A stretch of 64,000 nt of DNA from Tyto alba (lineage: Eukaryota; Chordata; Aves; Strigiformes; Tytonidae). Where the stretch lies: positions 38,247,518 through 38,311,517 of the forward strand of contig NW_024881313.1 in assembly GCF_018691265.1 (NCBI RefSeq). The letters are read 5' to 3'. Shown here piece by piece: positions 13,601-28,600 of this stretch; the first letter of the stretch is position 1, and each line of letters opens with the position of its first letter. Position numbers and translations under genes: made by a program. The notes below the pieces were generated by a model that was not told the origin of the DNA, made no database searches, and saw only the letters and a list, made by a program, of their open reading frames with translations.

Positions 13601-16600
13601 TAAATGTCCTCTGACCAAGTGTCAAATGCCAGTTCTATAACCAGTGGTGGATTGAAATTAAATGTTGGGTTATTTGTCCTATCTCACTACAGAATATCTT
13701 CTGCATGTGTGGTTTAAGTAGGATTTTAGCTGTTGCACAGGATATAATATACTCTTAATTGCTGTGTTCTGCCTGCTCCTCTCCTCTTAGAAGCTAAAGT
13801 CAAGGTCTCTTGTATGTTTCCTGACTGGACCAGTATAAATCGCTCATGAACCTACTGTGTAGGACCTATGCCCTGCCAGTCACAGTGCTTTCGTCCACAT
13901 GCCCAGTGCAGTTTTTCTTCTGAATTTTGGAAAACATGTTAAGGAAGCTTGAGGTTCTGGGGTGTCTTTCTCAAAAATTGCCAGTAGGCTTGAACTACAG
14001 CTGTACCTGGAGTCCAGTGAGTGCCACTTCTTAGGAAATTTCAGGCTCAAAAAGGATTAACAAGTACTGTGGCCTGACTTGGCTTCTGCTGCTGAGTAAG
14101 GATGGCCCTGGTAGCAGTTCAGGGTGTGGGGGATTTTTCTTTTTTCTCCCTTTTTTTTTTTTTTTTTATTCCTGTTATGGTTCTCATTCAGTTCATCCTG
14201 AAATGGTTCTTGTACATATAGTTTTGATCCCCTGTTCTGACAGTCTTTTCAGAAATGAGAGTATGTTTTGTGCAAGTTTCCTACTGAGATGGTGGGGATT
14301 GGCGCTGAGCAGATTGGCATTGAGGGGTGGCCTGACACTGTGCGTGGATTGGAGGAGGTGTGACACATGCTTGGTGTAGCTCAATCCCTCTTTTTTAGAG
14401 TGGAGCACGTTGAAACTGAGTTGAAGCCTGTTCTGAGCTCAGGTTTTTGTCCTGGGATTCAGCTGACACATCCAGATACATAAGTGGTTTGAAAAAGACT
14501 CCAGTGTAAGCTTCAGCTGACATAGGACTGTTGCTATAAGCACAGAAAATAGTTAATCCATCATTATCATACACTCTTGTTATCTTATACATTGGCCTGA
14601 AAGATTGGTAATAAGTACACTTCTTGAGAGTGGAGAAAATACTTTCTAAGGAACCTCATTTTCACTGGAGAGTCCCCTTGTAAAGGTGTCCCTTCTGCTA
14701 TTAATGGGCAGTGAAAAGGAAACAAGCAGGACTGTGTTGTCTTTTATAGTTGTGCTATTCTGATGACTCTCTTATATCCATTAGCACAAGGGAGGTATAA
14801 CCCTTGGAATTTGTTCAGTGACAATCTGTAGACTCTTTTTGTTCAACCTTCTTGCAGGTGAAAAAGGAATTGGCAAAACAACAGGAAAGAAGCTGTGTTA
14901 TAAAGGCACTACGTTCCATCGGGTGGTTAAAAACTTCATGATTCAGGGTGGGGACTTCAGTGAAGGTAAAATACACTTTTAAAAATGAAGTGTTATAACA
15001 TTTCTGTTCCCTTTAAAACTTACCTGGTTATAATGTAACTTTTTTATGGCATTTTCTCATATTTCATTTGCTGTGAAGTATACCATAGGTTGTCCATTTC
15101 TTCGTTAATTTTTGAAATTCTAAAATGTTTCAACTGAAGTACTGTTTTTTTTAGAATTATGTGTTAAAGAAGAAAAACCCTCACTGGCAATGTTAACACC
15201 TATTTTATTAAACTAATTCAAATCCAAACCATAGTCTCAACTACGTTTCAACACTAGTAATGCTCTATTGATACAAGGACATAACTGTTTGAATAATAAG
15301 CAATATATTAATTTATTAAATAATGCAATGAAAATAATAACAAATTAGTAAATGAGCTAGAAACGTTTAATGGATAAGACTCTAAAAGGAGATTTTTCCA
15401 GGAGTTTCTTTGTTTTCTTCCATGCAGTATGTGTATAACATAATATTGTCCTTCCCTGAAATATCTGTCCTCAGCAAAATGTCTGTCTTCTTCACTGGGT
15501 CCTGAAATGTTTTACTGACAAAACAGGTGTGGTGAGGGGATATCACGTTTAGAGAGTCAAACAGGCTGTTGAAACAGCTAGCTACTCTATTTCATCAGTT
15601 CTAGTGGTTTCTCAGCTGCTTTGAGCCCAGACAAGGTTGTTGGTCATACCTACTGTTGTCTTTTTTTTTTTTGCTTGCTGTTGTTTTTGTCTGCTGCTGC
15701 TTTAGCAAATACCAGTGAGAATTAGCCTTCGGAGCCCTGCTTCAGGCTTTCCGGTGTGCAGAGGCACTAAAACAGTTTTCATTCTCAATGTTTTGAGTTT
15801 CAACACAATAATGCAGGGCTGTGACTTTTAATTAAGGAGCTTATGCTCAGATAGTAGTAACCGGCCAGAGTTTGTTATGTAACTGTATAACTGGCCTGGT
15901 TTGTTATGGACTCGTGGAATGTTACATACAACTTTTTTCATAAGCAAAACAAAAGGTTTAATTAATGCTTTTTAATGTGTAGGTAATGGAAAAGGAGGTG
16001 AATCTATTTATGGTGGCTATTTTAAAGGTAAGATGAAATACGTCTTTGCAGATTCTTTATTCAGTTCTGAGATAAACAAGTCTTGATTCCCAGACTACTT
16101 AATGAAAACAGGTCTACTTATAGATCACCTTTTGCATGAAACTAATGTTGCATGAAAATTCTTTTTATATGCATGACTTTCAGATAATTTTTTTGGTAAT
16201 ATTTAACTTTAACTGACAATTAATTAAGGCTAACATTATTGGTTAAACATGACTTTCAGCATGGAGGTTAGGCAACTTTATTCATGAATAAACTCCTATC
16301 TTCCTGCCTAAAACTGTCAACATATTCTTTTGTTTATAGAGAATGTGGTCTTTTGCAAAATGAAAAGGTAAGAGACAAAAGCTCAGTAACACAAATTCAA
16401 ACTGTTCCCTTGTACCCTCCCTAGTAAATATATAGACAACTGATACGTCCGTTTGTAGATGGATATCTGTGTTGCTTGGAGAAATGAAGAGTTCTGTGTC
16501 TAACCTCTCTGAGGGTTAATGACTTATTCTTAGAGCTGGAAATTATGCCAGTATTCTAAACAGTTATTTCTTCTTCTGTTAATGTCCCTTTCCTCCCCTT

Positions 16601-19600
16601 CCCTATTCAAGGTTTGTATGCTTATTGTTTGTTTCTGAAAGTGTTTGACTTCATTTATATGCTACACAAGTTACTTTGCTTGCGAAGAATTTGTAAATAA
16701 ATGTACATTTACCTCTTTTTGAAATCTATTGTTAGAAGGAAAATGGTAAGTTTATAAAGTATTCCTTTAAAGACATAGAATTCTTTCTTGCAAAAAGCAG
16801 GTGGTTGCTGTGATACTCAAGTGTTAATAAAGGCACTGTATGTGTTTAACAGCTGGTTCTGTATGTTTTGCAAGTAGCTCTGCATGGTCAAGTGCATTCC
16901 ATTAAGTTTGTCTTAAACAGAGACATTGGTTGGTTGGTGTTGGAGTATTACAGCCTTTAGTCTAAAAGTCTTGAATAGATCCATTTGCTAAGAAGTTTCT
17001 AGGCTTTGTTTCTAAAGGCGGTGAGTGTTAAGCATGCAGCATTGTGTTTTGAGATGTAATCTTAAAAATAATGGCTTTATACACTGGAATTACTATTTCT
17101 AGTTTTGAAAATGAACTTCAGAAGATCTGGTTTTATATTACGCTGTACAACCAGAAGACCTCTTTAATTCACTGAAATATAAACCACATGTTTAGTTTAG
17201 TCTTAATTGATTTTATACTTAGGTTGTGGGAAGAGTATTTCCTTCAGTTTCTCATTCAGGTATCTAGGGTTTTTTTTTCCCTTGTATGTTTTGAGACATC
17301 CAGTTTTGAATGGATAGGTGGCTCTCTTTTAACATGCCATACCAGGGAAATGGCTTTTTCTCTAGATCCTTCTACCTGAGGTGCATGCTACGTAAATAAC
17401 AGTATCATGTATGTTAAGTCTTGGTTTAGGATGTCAGTAAATCTGCCAACCTTGTTCTTATTCAGAAAATGTTGGATTTAAATCTAAGTCTGTGAGAGTC
17501 TAGTGTTTATCAAAGACATTAATAATGACTTAATTTTTTTTCACTAGAAATGTTTGTACTATATCTGAAACATTTTCTTTAAGAAAGAATGCTTTCTGTC
17601 TCATAACTGCTTCTATTGTGTCTTCCAAGAGGCTTGTTTCAACTTGATTTTTGCTTTTTTCCAACCTGTTCGTGTTTCTTTTAGCAGCAGCAGAATTTCT
17701 CCTTTATAGCATCCATAAGATACTAAGAAAATTAGACTTGCATTCCTTGTCAGGGAAAATCTGACAAACATATTTTTTCTTCAAACAGATGAAAACTTTA
17801 TTCTCAAACATGACAGAGCGTTCCTTTTGTCAATGGCAAACCGAGGGAAACATACCAATGGTTCCCAATTTTTCATGTGAGTAGATGTAATATGACAGTT
17901 GAGCTTTTCTTAAACAGAGAAGCGCTGTTCATGAGAAAGATGGTATTGCTAAATTATCTATAACAATGTTATCCGCCTTACTTTAAATAGGGTTGAGTGG
18001 GTACCTGCAGTGTAAGCTATAATAGGAAACACTAGTTATCACAATTTGCTTGTGGCATTCATTTCAATTAAAAGCTGGTACTACATGGATATTGCTTATT
18101 TTTACCCTAAAAATATGGCTTATGCAGTAAGTTCTTAGTGTCCAGAAAATAGATTCTTTGGCTTTCTGTGTGCACCAACCAAATCTTAACAGATTATCTG
18201 CAAATTACAATGTTGAGCATTGTGTGCAAAAGGGAGTGAGATCTAGAGGTGGTTTGTATGGTTTTGCATGTGCTCTTTAGAATATGATGATTTATGATTT
18301 TAGTTTTGGGTTTGTTTTTTTTTCCCCCCCCTGGAGGGAGGATGAGTGGGGGTTTTGTTTATTATTTTGGTTTTTGGTTTTATTTGTTTTATTTTAATAT
18401 TTTTGTGTATTTGTTCCTGACATGCTTTTCTTCTTTACTGCTACATACTTCTGTTTATTTGTGTATATACCAACTACTTTGGTACCAAAAATAGATAAAA
18501 TTTTGTGCTGATAATGAGATTTTTCCTTTGTTGACTTAAAAAAAAAATCCATTCTAGTATGTAGCCATATTCTCTTAGATTGTAGAAAACACTTGACACT
18601 CTACTATCAGTAAATACTCAGGTCTGATATGTCAGGGTCTTCTGCTTAAAGTAGTTGTATTCTAGGTTGGCTATTTTTAAACTTGCTAATTTTTATGTGA
18701 TTATTCTTCCTGTCAACTCCCTTTTAAAAGCTGCCTTCTGTTAATGTTTAACAATTTGTATTTGGAAAGATCTGGATTATAACTTTTGGGCTTGTGCTGA
18801 GAAGAACTTTGTGAAGTAACACTGGTGTTTTCAAAAGTAAATTTTAGGGTAGTTACTTAACTAGAAAGACTATGTTTTTTTTTTTTTCTTTGCCATCTTT
18901 CTTGGGGGATAAGAATGAATGGCGCTTCACTGTCTTCAGTAAAGGATTAAATTGTTATCAAGAATTTTTCTTTTTTTTCTTTGCCTGAAAAAGATCTTCA
19001 GTATGATACGATAAAGTTCAGATAAGAGACATTTTTAGGTCTCTTCCTAAAGAATGCCCTAAAAATGGAAAATGAATAGGAACGTAAGAGGAAGTCTTTC
19101 ACAGCTACCACTGTTTTGTCTTTTCATGGAGATGAAATTGTGTCAAAAGCTTGGTTTCTGTTACCTTCAAACCAAATTTTACATGTCATGCTTCCTTACA
19201 ATAAATCTAAATGGATATGTGTATACTCATTAATATGGAAAAAAATCTCTACAAAACCCCTGTGGTTTAATAAGCTGTTTGAAAGACATTGGCTCACTAT
19301 TTACTACTTGGTGACTTATCTTTTGATTCTCTTGTCATAATTTTCCATTTTTAAGCTTATCTGAACAATATACATGAAAACTTAATGATGTCACATCAGT
19401 CAAGAAGCTATCATTTGAGGGCTCTAAAGTTTCTTTTCTCTCCTGCATTTGACTCGGAAGTCATCTTCCTTCCCTTATGCTCGTTTCACTCAACTTACTT
19501 GTTGAATTAGATTTAACAGATATAAACACCTTTTCTCTCCCCACCCACCAAAACAACCTAAGGTTGTGTTGGATGCTAAATTATAATTTACGTGAGATAA

Positions 19601-22600
19601 TAAAATGAACAGTATTTACGAGCACTTTCATCACATACAGAACTATTTTGAAAGATGCAGATTTCCTCAAAAATGCTGCTTTTTTGTAAAACCACTGCAA
19701 AGAGTGTTAGTTTGATGGGAAATCAGGCAGAGTAAGATACCAAAACAGTCATCTCCATGTAAGCTAGATTGACCTCAGATGCCTGTAGGAATCTAAAGCT
19801 GTTTTTTTAGGGCCCTGAGGTGTTCTCCCTGACCTTCAGCTGGTGGGAGAGAAGGGTGTGGATGTTCTGTAGAGCTTGTGTCTTACCTGCCTGCCCCACA
19901 CACATTTCTTGGGTATCCTGTAACGCCTTAGATGGCACCAGCTTGCCCTAGAGTCAGGCAAGTGAATCAAGCCCAGGAGTAAATTCCCAGTATAACCAAT
20001 GAGGTTTAGGTGGGCTGCTGGCTAAGTCTTTAAAGCATGCTCCTAATACTCTAGACTTTGGCGACCCTCACGACCAGGGCATTTTTTTGTTTTATCTCAT
20101 GCCAACTTCTAATAATCTTTGAGACACCGTTGGGAACTCCAAAGACAGGGAGTGCAAATAGGTGATGTAGCACCTTCAGGACACCCTGCATTTGTGGAGT
20201 AGCAGCTGGAAGCCAGGCAGGATACAGTAGGGCAGCTCAAGATGCCTGGATGTTGGCAACTGAGTTTTCTCCCTAGGGCTGACCAGTAGCTGAGATGCCT
20301 GCCTCACTTGTGGATGTCTTTAATATATTCAATTTATGCATTTAAACTGAATCCCACCTTTGGCTTCCAGTACTGCAGCTGATCCTGGGAATGAATACTT
20401 ACAGAATCTGTACAGAACCCACTGAGGCTGCTCGTCAAGGCATGTGTGTATGTGCACAGTCACTTGCAAAGTCAAGTTTGTGTAAATTGAGTTATCAAAC
20501 GAATAGGTGAGGATGGATGGTGAAACACATAATTCAACAATCTGTCTTTTTGTACAGATTTTTTTAATGGTGGAACTTGGTTTGTACTTCCTGACAAAGA
20601 TTCAGGATTCGAAGTAGGAAACAGCTAAAGATTTTAGCTAAGCAGCTTCTGGCTGAACTGTAAAATGCAATATATTAAAGCAGTTAGTCTTGCTTGGTGA
20701 CATTTGTCTGATTACTTTAGGGAATGCATCTATGCAGCTTTTCTTTAATAAAATATTTGCTTCCTTTAGTGTTATACTTCAAGCTGAAATTAAAATGTGT
20801 TTCTTATACTCAAAAGAATACTCAGCTATTCAGTAGTTTATCATTACGAAAAATGTTCTTCAGATGTATAACCTTAAAATTATGTGAAAGACAGTCTTCA
20901 GTGTCAGCCTTTAGATTTTTTTTTTTACAATGGTTTGAACATGTTTAATTTTATTGATTAGATTTATAGAAAGATAAGTAGTTCATCTCCATCTGAACTT
21001 CTTTAGACCCGCTTGCTTTGGGGTTTTTTTAATAGATAATGTCAGGGATGAGAATTCTGTTTCTCTATCATATACGTCTAATGTAACAAATAAGGAGTGC
21101 AGTTAAGGTTTTTTTTTTATATATATATATATAAGTATTTGTCCTCACAGGGCTAAAATAATACCAAGAATTCTGACTATTTTGCTTATTCATCTGAGGT
21201 GCTTTCCCTGCTTATCACAAAAAAAGTGTCATTTGGAATAACTAGTCTTTACAGAAAGTAATCAGGCAGCAAATATGTCTTTGGCAGACTGCACTGACAA
21301 ACTGGTCACAACAAAACTATGCAATGCCTAAAAATTGTTAAAAGTTGACCTATGGTGGTCAGTTTTACTTGAAATAGAAGTTTCAGATGGTAATCTTAAT
21401 GTAAGCAAGCATCTGACCAATCCTAAAGTATTGTCAGCTTTCTTTGATTCATCAAGAATTTCTCTGGCATGAATGAGCTTGAAGCATTTATAAGCAACAA
21501 TAGAGAGCTGGGCATGGAAAAGAGAGTGTAAATATTGTTAGAAAGTTCCAGTGAGAGGCCAGTGTAAAAAGAACGAACATAAATTAAAGCCCTGGTAGAA
21601 ACTGGCAAGATGCAAAAGTAGAATAGAGTTAGGAGGGGGGGTGTGTGAATACAAGTCAAAAGTGCTGTGTTTAATGCTCGTTGACTAATTTTTCCCACTT
21701 CTAATCTTTTTTCTTACTCGAATAGGAGTAATAGTTGGGTTGAAAGGAGAATTTTGAGCTAAGGAATATGTTTTTCATGCACACATATTTTAAATAGGCC
21801 AAATCTATTCACACATGTGTCTAAGAAACTTTTCCTACTCTGAAGAAATTCATCTTGTTGAAATCCAGCAGAAAGGATAGAGACACCATCCCTTAATGTT
21901 TGGATTTGCGAAATACCGGAATTTCAATTTTCTTTACCCAGAGGGATCTCTTGTAGCATTTTATTGTAGACTTGTGTTGAAGGTAGTCATAAGGCACTAG
22001 GTTATAAATTGGCTACTTGTATTTTCAGATAGCACCACTATTTAATTTGATTCTTTTTTGTGAATAACTTTTAGAACCATCAGTTATTTAGCAAGTGTTC
22101 TAAGCACCACCTGAGTGCGTTAATCTTCTTTAATTGTCCTGTTTCCATGTTGATACTCAGATATGGAATCCCTAGCATGGGGTAGATGTTGACAGGAACC
22201 ACTCCAGAATCATCTTCTTTTTCCTATATACTCCAATATCTGTTTTGAACTGCTGCTGAAAAGACGATGATGATTATTATTAGTTATTGGGTGAATGCAT
22301 CTAGAGTATTGCACAAATATAGTTAGTGTCTTTAGGTCCCTGATTTGGAGTCAGGGAGGGGGGATAGTCAGCTTGTTCTTGGATGCTCCAGTTCAGTGGC
22401 TGTATTACTTGTTGGATGATGTTTTTCTTGAGCAATATATTCTGCTTCTCAGTAGAGCTGATCTGATAATGGTATCTTGTCTCTTTAGAGCAACTCCGTC
22501 ATGCATGTGGCCATACCCAACCTGCTAGTAAGGAAAGTTGCGATACAAAATAAGTGCAATTCTTGTGAAAATGAGTATGTAAAGTACTACAAGATTAATG

Positions 22601-25600
22601 AGACTGTTGATCCTACAAATGCTTGCATGGGCTTAACTTTGCTTCCATTGTCATACAAAATCTGTCAGGTGACAGCATAAAGAAAACAATAGGAGGCAAA
22701 GAAAAGTAACCAACCTCTTGGTCAATGAGAAGTTTTGTGTAATAATTTCTTGCTTTGTTATTTAGCAATGTAGTTTACTGAGGAATACGTCCTTATTAGA
22801 ACTTAGAGGAGTCCTAGGTTGTGTTACCAGTTCAAATGCTTTGAGTTCTTCCCTTTGTGTACAAAAGCTATTTAAAACTTAAGGCTGTTTTGCTATTGCT
22901 GCTAGATTTATTTTTTTTTTTCCATATTGAGGGTATTGTTGGTTTAAGGTGTCTTTCAAGCTCTGCTTTCTTGCTCAAAACTAAATAGCTTTTTTGTTTT
23001 TAAAAAAAGTTTGTAATGTGTGGTGCCATGCCTAGTTACTAAATTCAAACAAACTAACCACTTTGATCTGCTAAATGAAGGATAAAATAAATTGTGAGGA
23101 CTCTTTTATTTTGATTTTACAAATTATTTCTAAATGTTACCAGCTTATTAGAAGTGGTTCATTTCTAAGTCTCTTTGGTGTTCCAAAACAGGTATTTTTC
23201 TAATCAACACTTAATTTTTTTTTGCTGTGAATTAAGTAACTTTGAGCTAATTATTGAACAGTTGACAGTAATATAAAAATATAAACATTTCAAATGAACA
23301 GGGCTGATGTTGCATTACCTTTGAGCAAAAGTGGTATATGTGCACTTACCACACAAGCAGGTCCTGCTGGCTTGATTAAAGTTTATGTGAAAGCACAGCC
23401 TGTGTGAAAGCATTCACAGGGTGCTTCTATGTGTAATAATTGACAAACCAATCATTTCAATGCTCAACTATGTAGAGACACAATTAAGAACTAATAGTTT
23501 ATTGGGGGGGGAGGGAGGAGGGAAATACGGACATGCTCAACTGAAAATGCATTTTTAAAGCATTGATGCTGTTCAGAATTATATTAGAGCAATAGTATGA
23601 TATTAGCTGGTGCATATGTTTTGTCTTTTTTTGCATCTGCAATGGGTTTGTTTTTCTGTAATTCTGAACACAAGCAATCTAATAGCAATGTACATATTTT
23701 AGAGAAAACACCTGTTTTTCTTAGTTTTAGAGAAGCTTCGTAATACAAGGAAGATGTCAGCTAATTATGAAATGTATGAAGTTGTAGACTTACCAATTTA
23801 ACATGTTTCATTTGTAAATCAAAACGTTTAAGCTATGGGGTGCCACCCTATGAAGTATATGCTTAAGACTGGATTCAGTAGAGCATTTGAACACCTCTGT
23901 GACTGCAAGCACATGAATAAACCCATTTAAACCAGTTATTCATCTGCTTAAAGTTGTGCATGTGTTCTAACACTTTGGCTGGATTGAGACTCAGAGGGGA
24001 GTGGGAGGATTCTCTTCTCTAACCATTTATCTTTGTAATAGTGTATGCAAGCAGGTTATGTGTATAGTTTTCTTTTTGTTTTTAAGGAGAACTTACTGTA
24101 GTTTTCAAAGTACCTTGAATTCTAAAGAAAATTTAGAGCCCTCTTTTAGGCATCCTTGTTCTGCATACAACTTGATTAATATTAATTTTAAACTTGTATT
24201 TAATAAAACATAGACACAGTTTTGTCTGAAAATGTATTACAATTTATTTCTGCCATTTTTGTGTAAAATTTACAGAAACAGTGTTACATCGTGCGCTCCA
24301 AAGGTAATGTCTCATTCCTCTAAGGCTGTGTCCTTTCCTTTTCTTTCTGTTTTTATCTTTCTTGTTTTTCTGATCATATTGTTATGTGCATTGAATCCTT
24401 TGTTAGGACTGAGATTCTTGGGGGGGTGGGTGGTGCTTTTATCAAAAAGATGCTTTTCTCTTCAGCAGTATCTTAGGCCAATTTATTTTACACTTGAGTG
24501 AAGAAAGGTATTTGTCTTTCTGTAAATAACTTGAATAATAAATATATAAGGCAGACTTTGAATGTTTTAAATCATAAAAGTACTGTATAGTAGTGTTTTA
24601 ATAAAATACTATTTTGGGGGAGGAACTCATCATGACTATAGGATTCTATAGTGCAAAGGCATTAAGTAGGTTTTCTCCTGATTAAGTTTTGAAGCCAAAG
24701 CAAATGTTCAAGGATTGAAAGGCAGAACATGTGTAGCAAACTTTGTGGTCTTTTAAAGTACACATTTGCAGAATAAATGTCATGTTACAACCCTAACATT
24801 GAGGAAAACTTTCAAAAGCACAAACGAGGAGATGGGTTTCTGCTTCCCTTAGGAAGTCTCTTAAGCCACCTAACTCTTCATCACGCATCTGAAAAGTTTT
24901 CGTTTTGGATAATGCTTTCCCTTGTCTTTTTACTTCATGAACAAGTAAATAAGAATCTTGTCCATTTTATCTATCAAATTCCCACTGTCATGGAAGAAAC
25001 CTCTATGTGGGTTTTAATGCAACAACTGTCCCTTCCTTTGCTTATTGAGGACTAGTCTAAAGAAAGTACATGGCTAGGTAATTTGCTTAATTGGTCTTCA
25101 AGTGCTCTGCAGCATGGCAAGAGCACCTTACTACAGGATTCATATCAAGTGTCTTTGAACCTATTGCTGTTTATAGCTAATTTTAAGCATAAAGTCTTAT
25201 TATTGGTTTCATTGAAGTAACCCACTTCGATATTTTTTTTTTTCACTGCTTTAAATCAGCTTTATAATTAAGCCTGCTTAAACTGTTTATCTAATAGCAG
25301 GTTTTTAATGCAGCTAACTTTTACCTATAGAACTTCAAAAGCTGTAAGAATTTTTCTGTTTGTAGCAATATGCTGTATTAGCAAGGGAAAAAGTAAAGAA
25401 CACCCCCTACTTTTGAGAAATTAAATGTTATCTTGATAGCATTTATTTCCCTGTTTTAAACCAAAGAAGTTTATAGTATTTAGTGTTACAGAAGTGGAAG
25501 GTCTGGTTGGCATTTGGAGCTTAAAAAAAAAAAAAGAGTGTAAACACTCCTGACTCACAGTTCCCATCTTTTGGCATTTGTTCCAGCACTGCAGTGTTTT

Positions 25601-28600
25601 GTGACCTAATAGTTCAAAACTTGAGTGAAGATACGTGCTTAAAAAGTAGTATTTTATTGTATCAGTGGAAAACTGACTTCATTGTACCACATCTGTGTTA
25701 TTGTAAAATTAGAAAAAGCATCTGTGATTGATTGATTATTTTGAGAGAGGGGAGTTCATTGGAAGAAGGCTAGAAAGACAAAATAGTGCCTGGGGAGGAG
25801 AGAGGAAGAATGTTTTCAAATACTAAAATAACTTTAAATGCAAATAATCTTCTTGGTTGGTTGGTTGGGTTTTTTTTTTTTCCCTACCCCAATATATAAG
25901 ATGAATGCAGGTTCTGATGTTCCTTATTGAATTTGTCTGCATAGCAAGGTTTCCTGTGCAACATTATGCAGGCTTACTTGTAGAAATAATTTCCTTTCTT
26001 TTTTGGAAAGGGATATAGAGAGATACCAGATCATAGCATTATCATCAGAGAGGTGAATCTTAAAATGTAATTGTATATGCACAGCCTTGAATATTCCAAT
26101 TTGAAGGCAACTCAGAAATTTGGCGTAACTCCAAACGCCTTTTATGATAGCCTACAAAATGTAATGCAGTTGCATTTCTCCTTCAGGCTAGAAACAGCTA
26201 AATGTGGGAAGCTGAAAAATAGGGAGAAAGTCTGTGTTTGTCACAGAAGTAAAGTGTAGGGTAGCATATAATGTCTGCTTGTTTTGTGCTGCTGTTGCTT
26301 TGGGGAAGCCTGTGAGCTTATGAGCTGAAGTGCTGTAGTCTTGACGGTTAAAGATAGAATTATTGCTTTGTATTCTGAGTCATGAGGCCAGTCAAGTAAA
26401 TGGAGAGTAAGAAAGAAGCAGAGGAGGGAGGAAACAAAGAATCTAGCTCATATGATAACTCTCTTCTTTTTTTAAACAAACTGACTTTAAAGTGACCTTG
26501 TAATGTAAGAACCTAACAATTTCAGAAACACTTAAATTCCATTAGTTAACCCAATATTTATTGCCAAATCGTATCTTCTCTGTGATTAAAAATGTTAGTT
26601 ATATTTGAATGTGTATTTAAAGATGCTTATTATGAAATTGTTTATTGCATGCATAAAATGATACTTGGTACATTCAAGTGTGCAGTTAGCTAAATTTCAA
26701 ACAAATTTAATGTAAAAGTTTAAAAAAGCCTATGTGTATAATCTGTGAAGTTTTTTTAATTCCATGTATGTAACTGGATTTTTTCACTATTTTTTGTCTT
26801 ACCTTCACCTCTTTTCTTTTTTCTGTGCCATTCTCCTCTTTTACTTCATCTGAATCCCTGATTTTTATTTTTTTTTTTTACCATCTTACCATCTTGCTGT
26901 TTGTCAAACAGAACAACAAAACCTGCTCCTCATCTTGATGGGTAAGAATCCTTTATAGTTTCTCCAATGATGGCTAAAATTTGAAGGTTGTAAGTCTTAA
27001 CATGTTATGTTGACTAGTCGACAACAATGAGGAAACAAAATCCTCTTTCTGTGAAAGATTATACAATAGAACAAGATGGAAGACAAAAGATTCCGTTCTA
27101 TAAAAATTTCAAGTTGCAGCTTGTTTCCTAAAACTGGTCAAAAACTTGGAAGGTCTTAAATCCTAACATTATTTCTTTAAAACTGGTTGCTGCCCGTAGA
27201 CCATAAATCAGTGAGTTGAGATGTCAGGTTTAATATATTTGGATGGTACTTTCTTTTGTGGCAAGTTTTTTATCCCCCAAATATATTAGTTCCTGGAAGT
27301 ATAACTTAAGGGGCAAATGGAAGGAGGAAGGAGAAATGTGATATGATAGAACAAAACTAAGGATTCCTTAATTAGATCTGTCCTTGCAATGCCAGTGGGA
27401 ATTTCTGTGCTGAGTTTGTATAGACCTATGATTTCTTCTTTGGTGAAAACTGTGCTTTTTTTGTCACTTTTATATATGGACTCTTGATCTTTCTATTGTG
27501 CAAAATTTAAAAAAGAGAAGGATGGATTAGAAATAATTGTCTGGTTACCCTGCCCATGTAGAAGAGAGTAGAATGACATCAAGTATTTATCTCGAGTATA
27601 ACTGGAGTGGACATCTGTTGCATGTTGCATGGAATCTTAACATTGTTCTAAAAGTAATTAAAAAATATTATTTTTAAGCTTAATGCATTTTAAGAGGCAG
27701 ATGATGCCAGTGAAGCTGAATGTTTCTATTTCAGGATGACTTTTTAAATCTGAAATTCATTGGAAAATAATTACAGCAATATATAAACGTTTGTACTCTC
27801 AAAATATTTTATTTCTGCAGTGTACATGTTGTCTTTGGACTGGTTATTTCTGGTTTTGAAGTAATAGAACAAATAGAAAATCTGAAAACTGATACTGCAA
27901 GTAGGCCCTATGCAGATGTGCGAATTATTGACTGTGGGGTGCTTGTGACAAAATTGGCAAAAGATGGTAAGCATACGTATATCTGAAGTTAATTAAATGT
28001 TGATATTGTTTTCAGAGAGTAAAGATTATGCTAACATCTAAAAGTCATTACTGTGAATCTCTAGAATCTTAATTAATTCTTACAGGCCTTTAAAACTTAG
28101 ATCTTGGTGTAGGTGAGGAAGGCACAGCAAGGGAAAAAGGTTTTCTGACCTAAACTGTTGTGCACTAGAAAATGTACGCCTGCTTCTTGTTCTCCTTAAT
28201 TAATGTTTGAGGTTAATGTGACATACTCAAAGTAATTAGAAGTTATTTTCTGAGTTTGAAAGATGGAGACACAAACATATGCTTTTCTTGGAGTTGAATT
28301 TTGTGCAGTTTCCAAAAGTTTATTTTAAGATCATGTAATGTTAATATATGCGGTATATGTAGTCAACATAGTTTTCATTTTCATGAGAATTCATAGGGAA
28401 TAAATTATCTTAAATATATATTTGGACAGTTGCTGTAAATTAGTGGAGTGTTGTAAGTTTGCATTTTCTACTCATTTTTACTTAAGGATAACATGATTAT
28501 ATCTCTTGAGAAACTCAAGAGGATAGATACTGTAAAAGTGTGAGGATGCAGAAAGGGGAGAAGGACAAAGTTTTAGTAATAAGAAATATGCAACTGAGGC

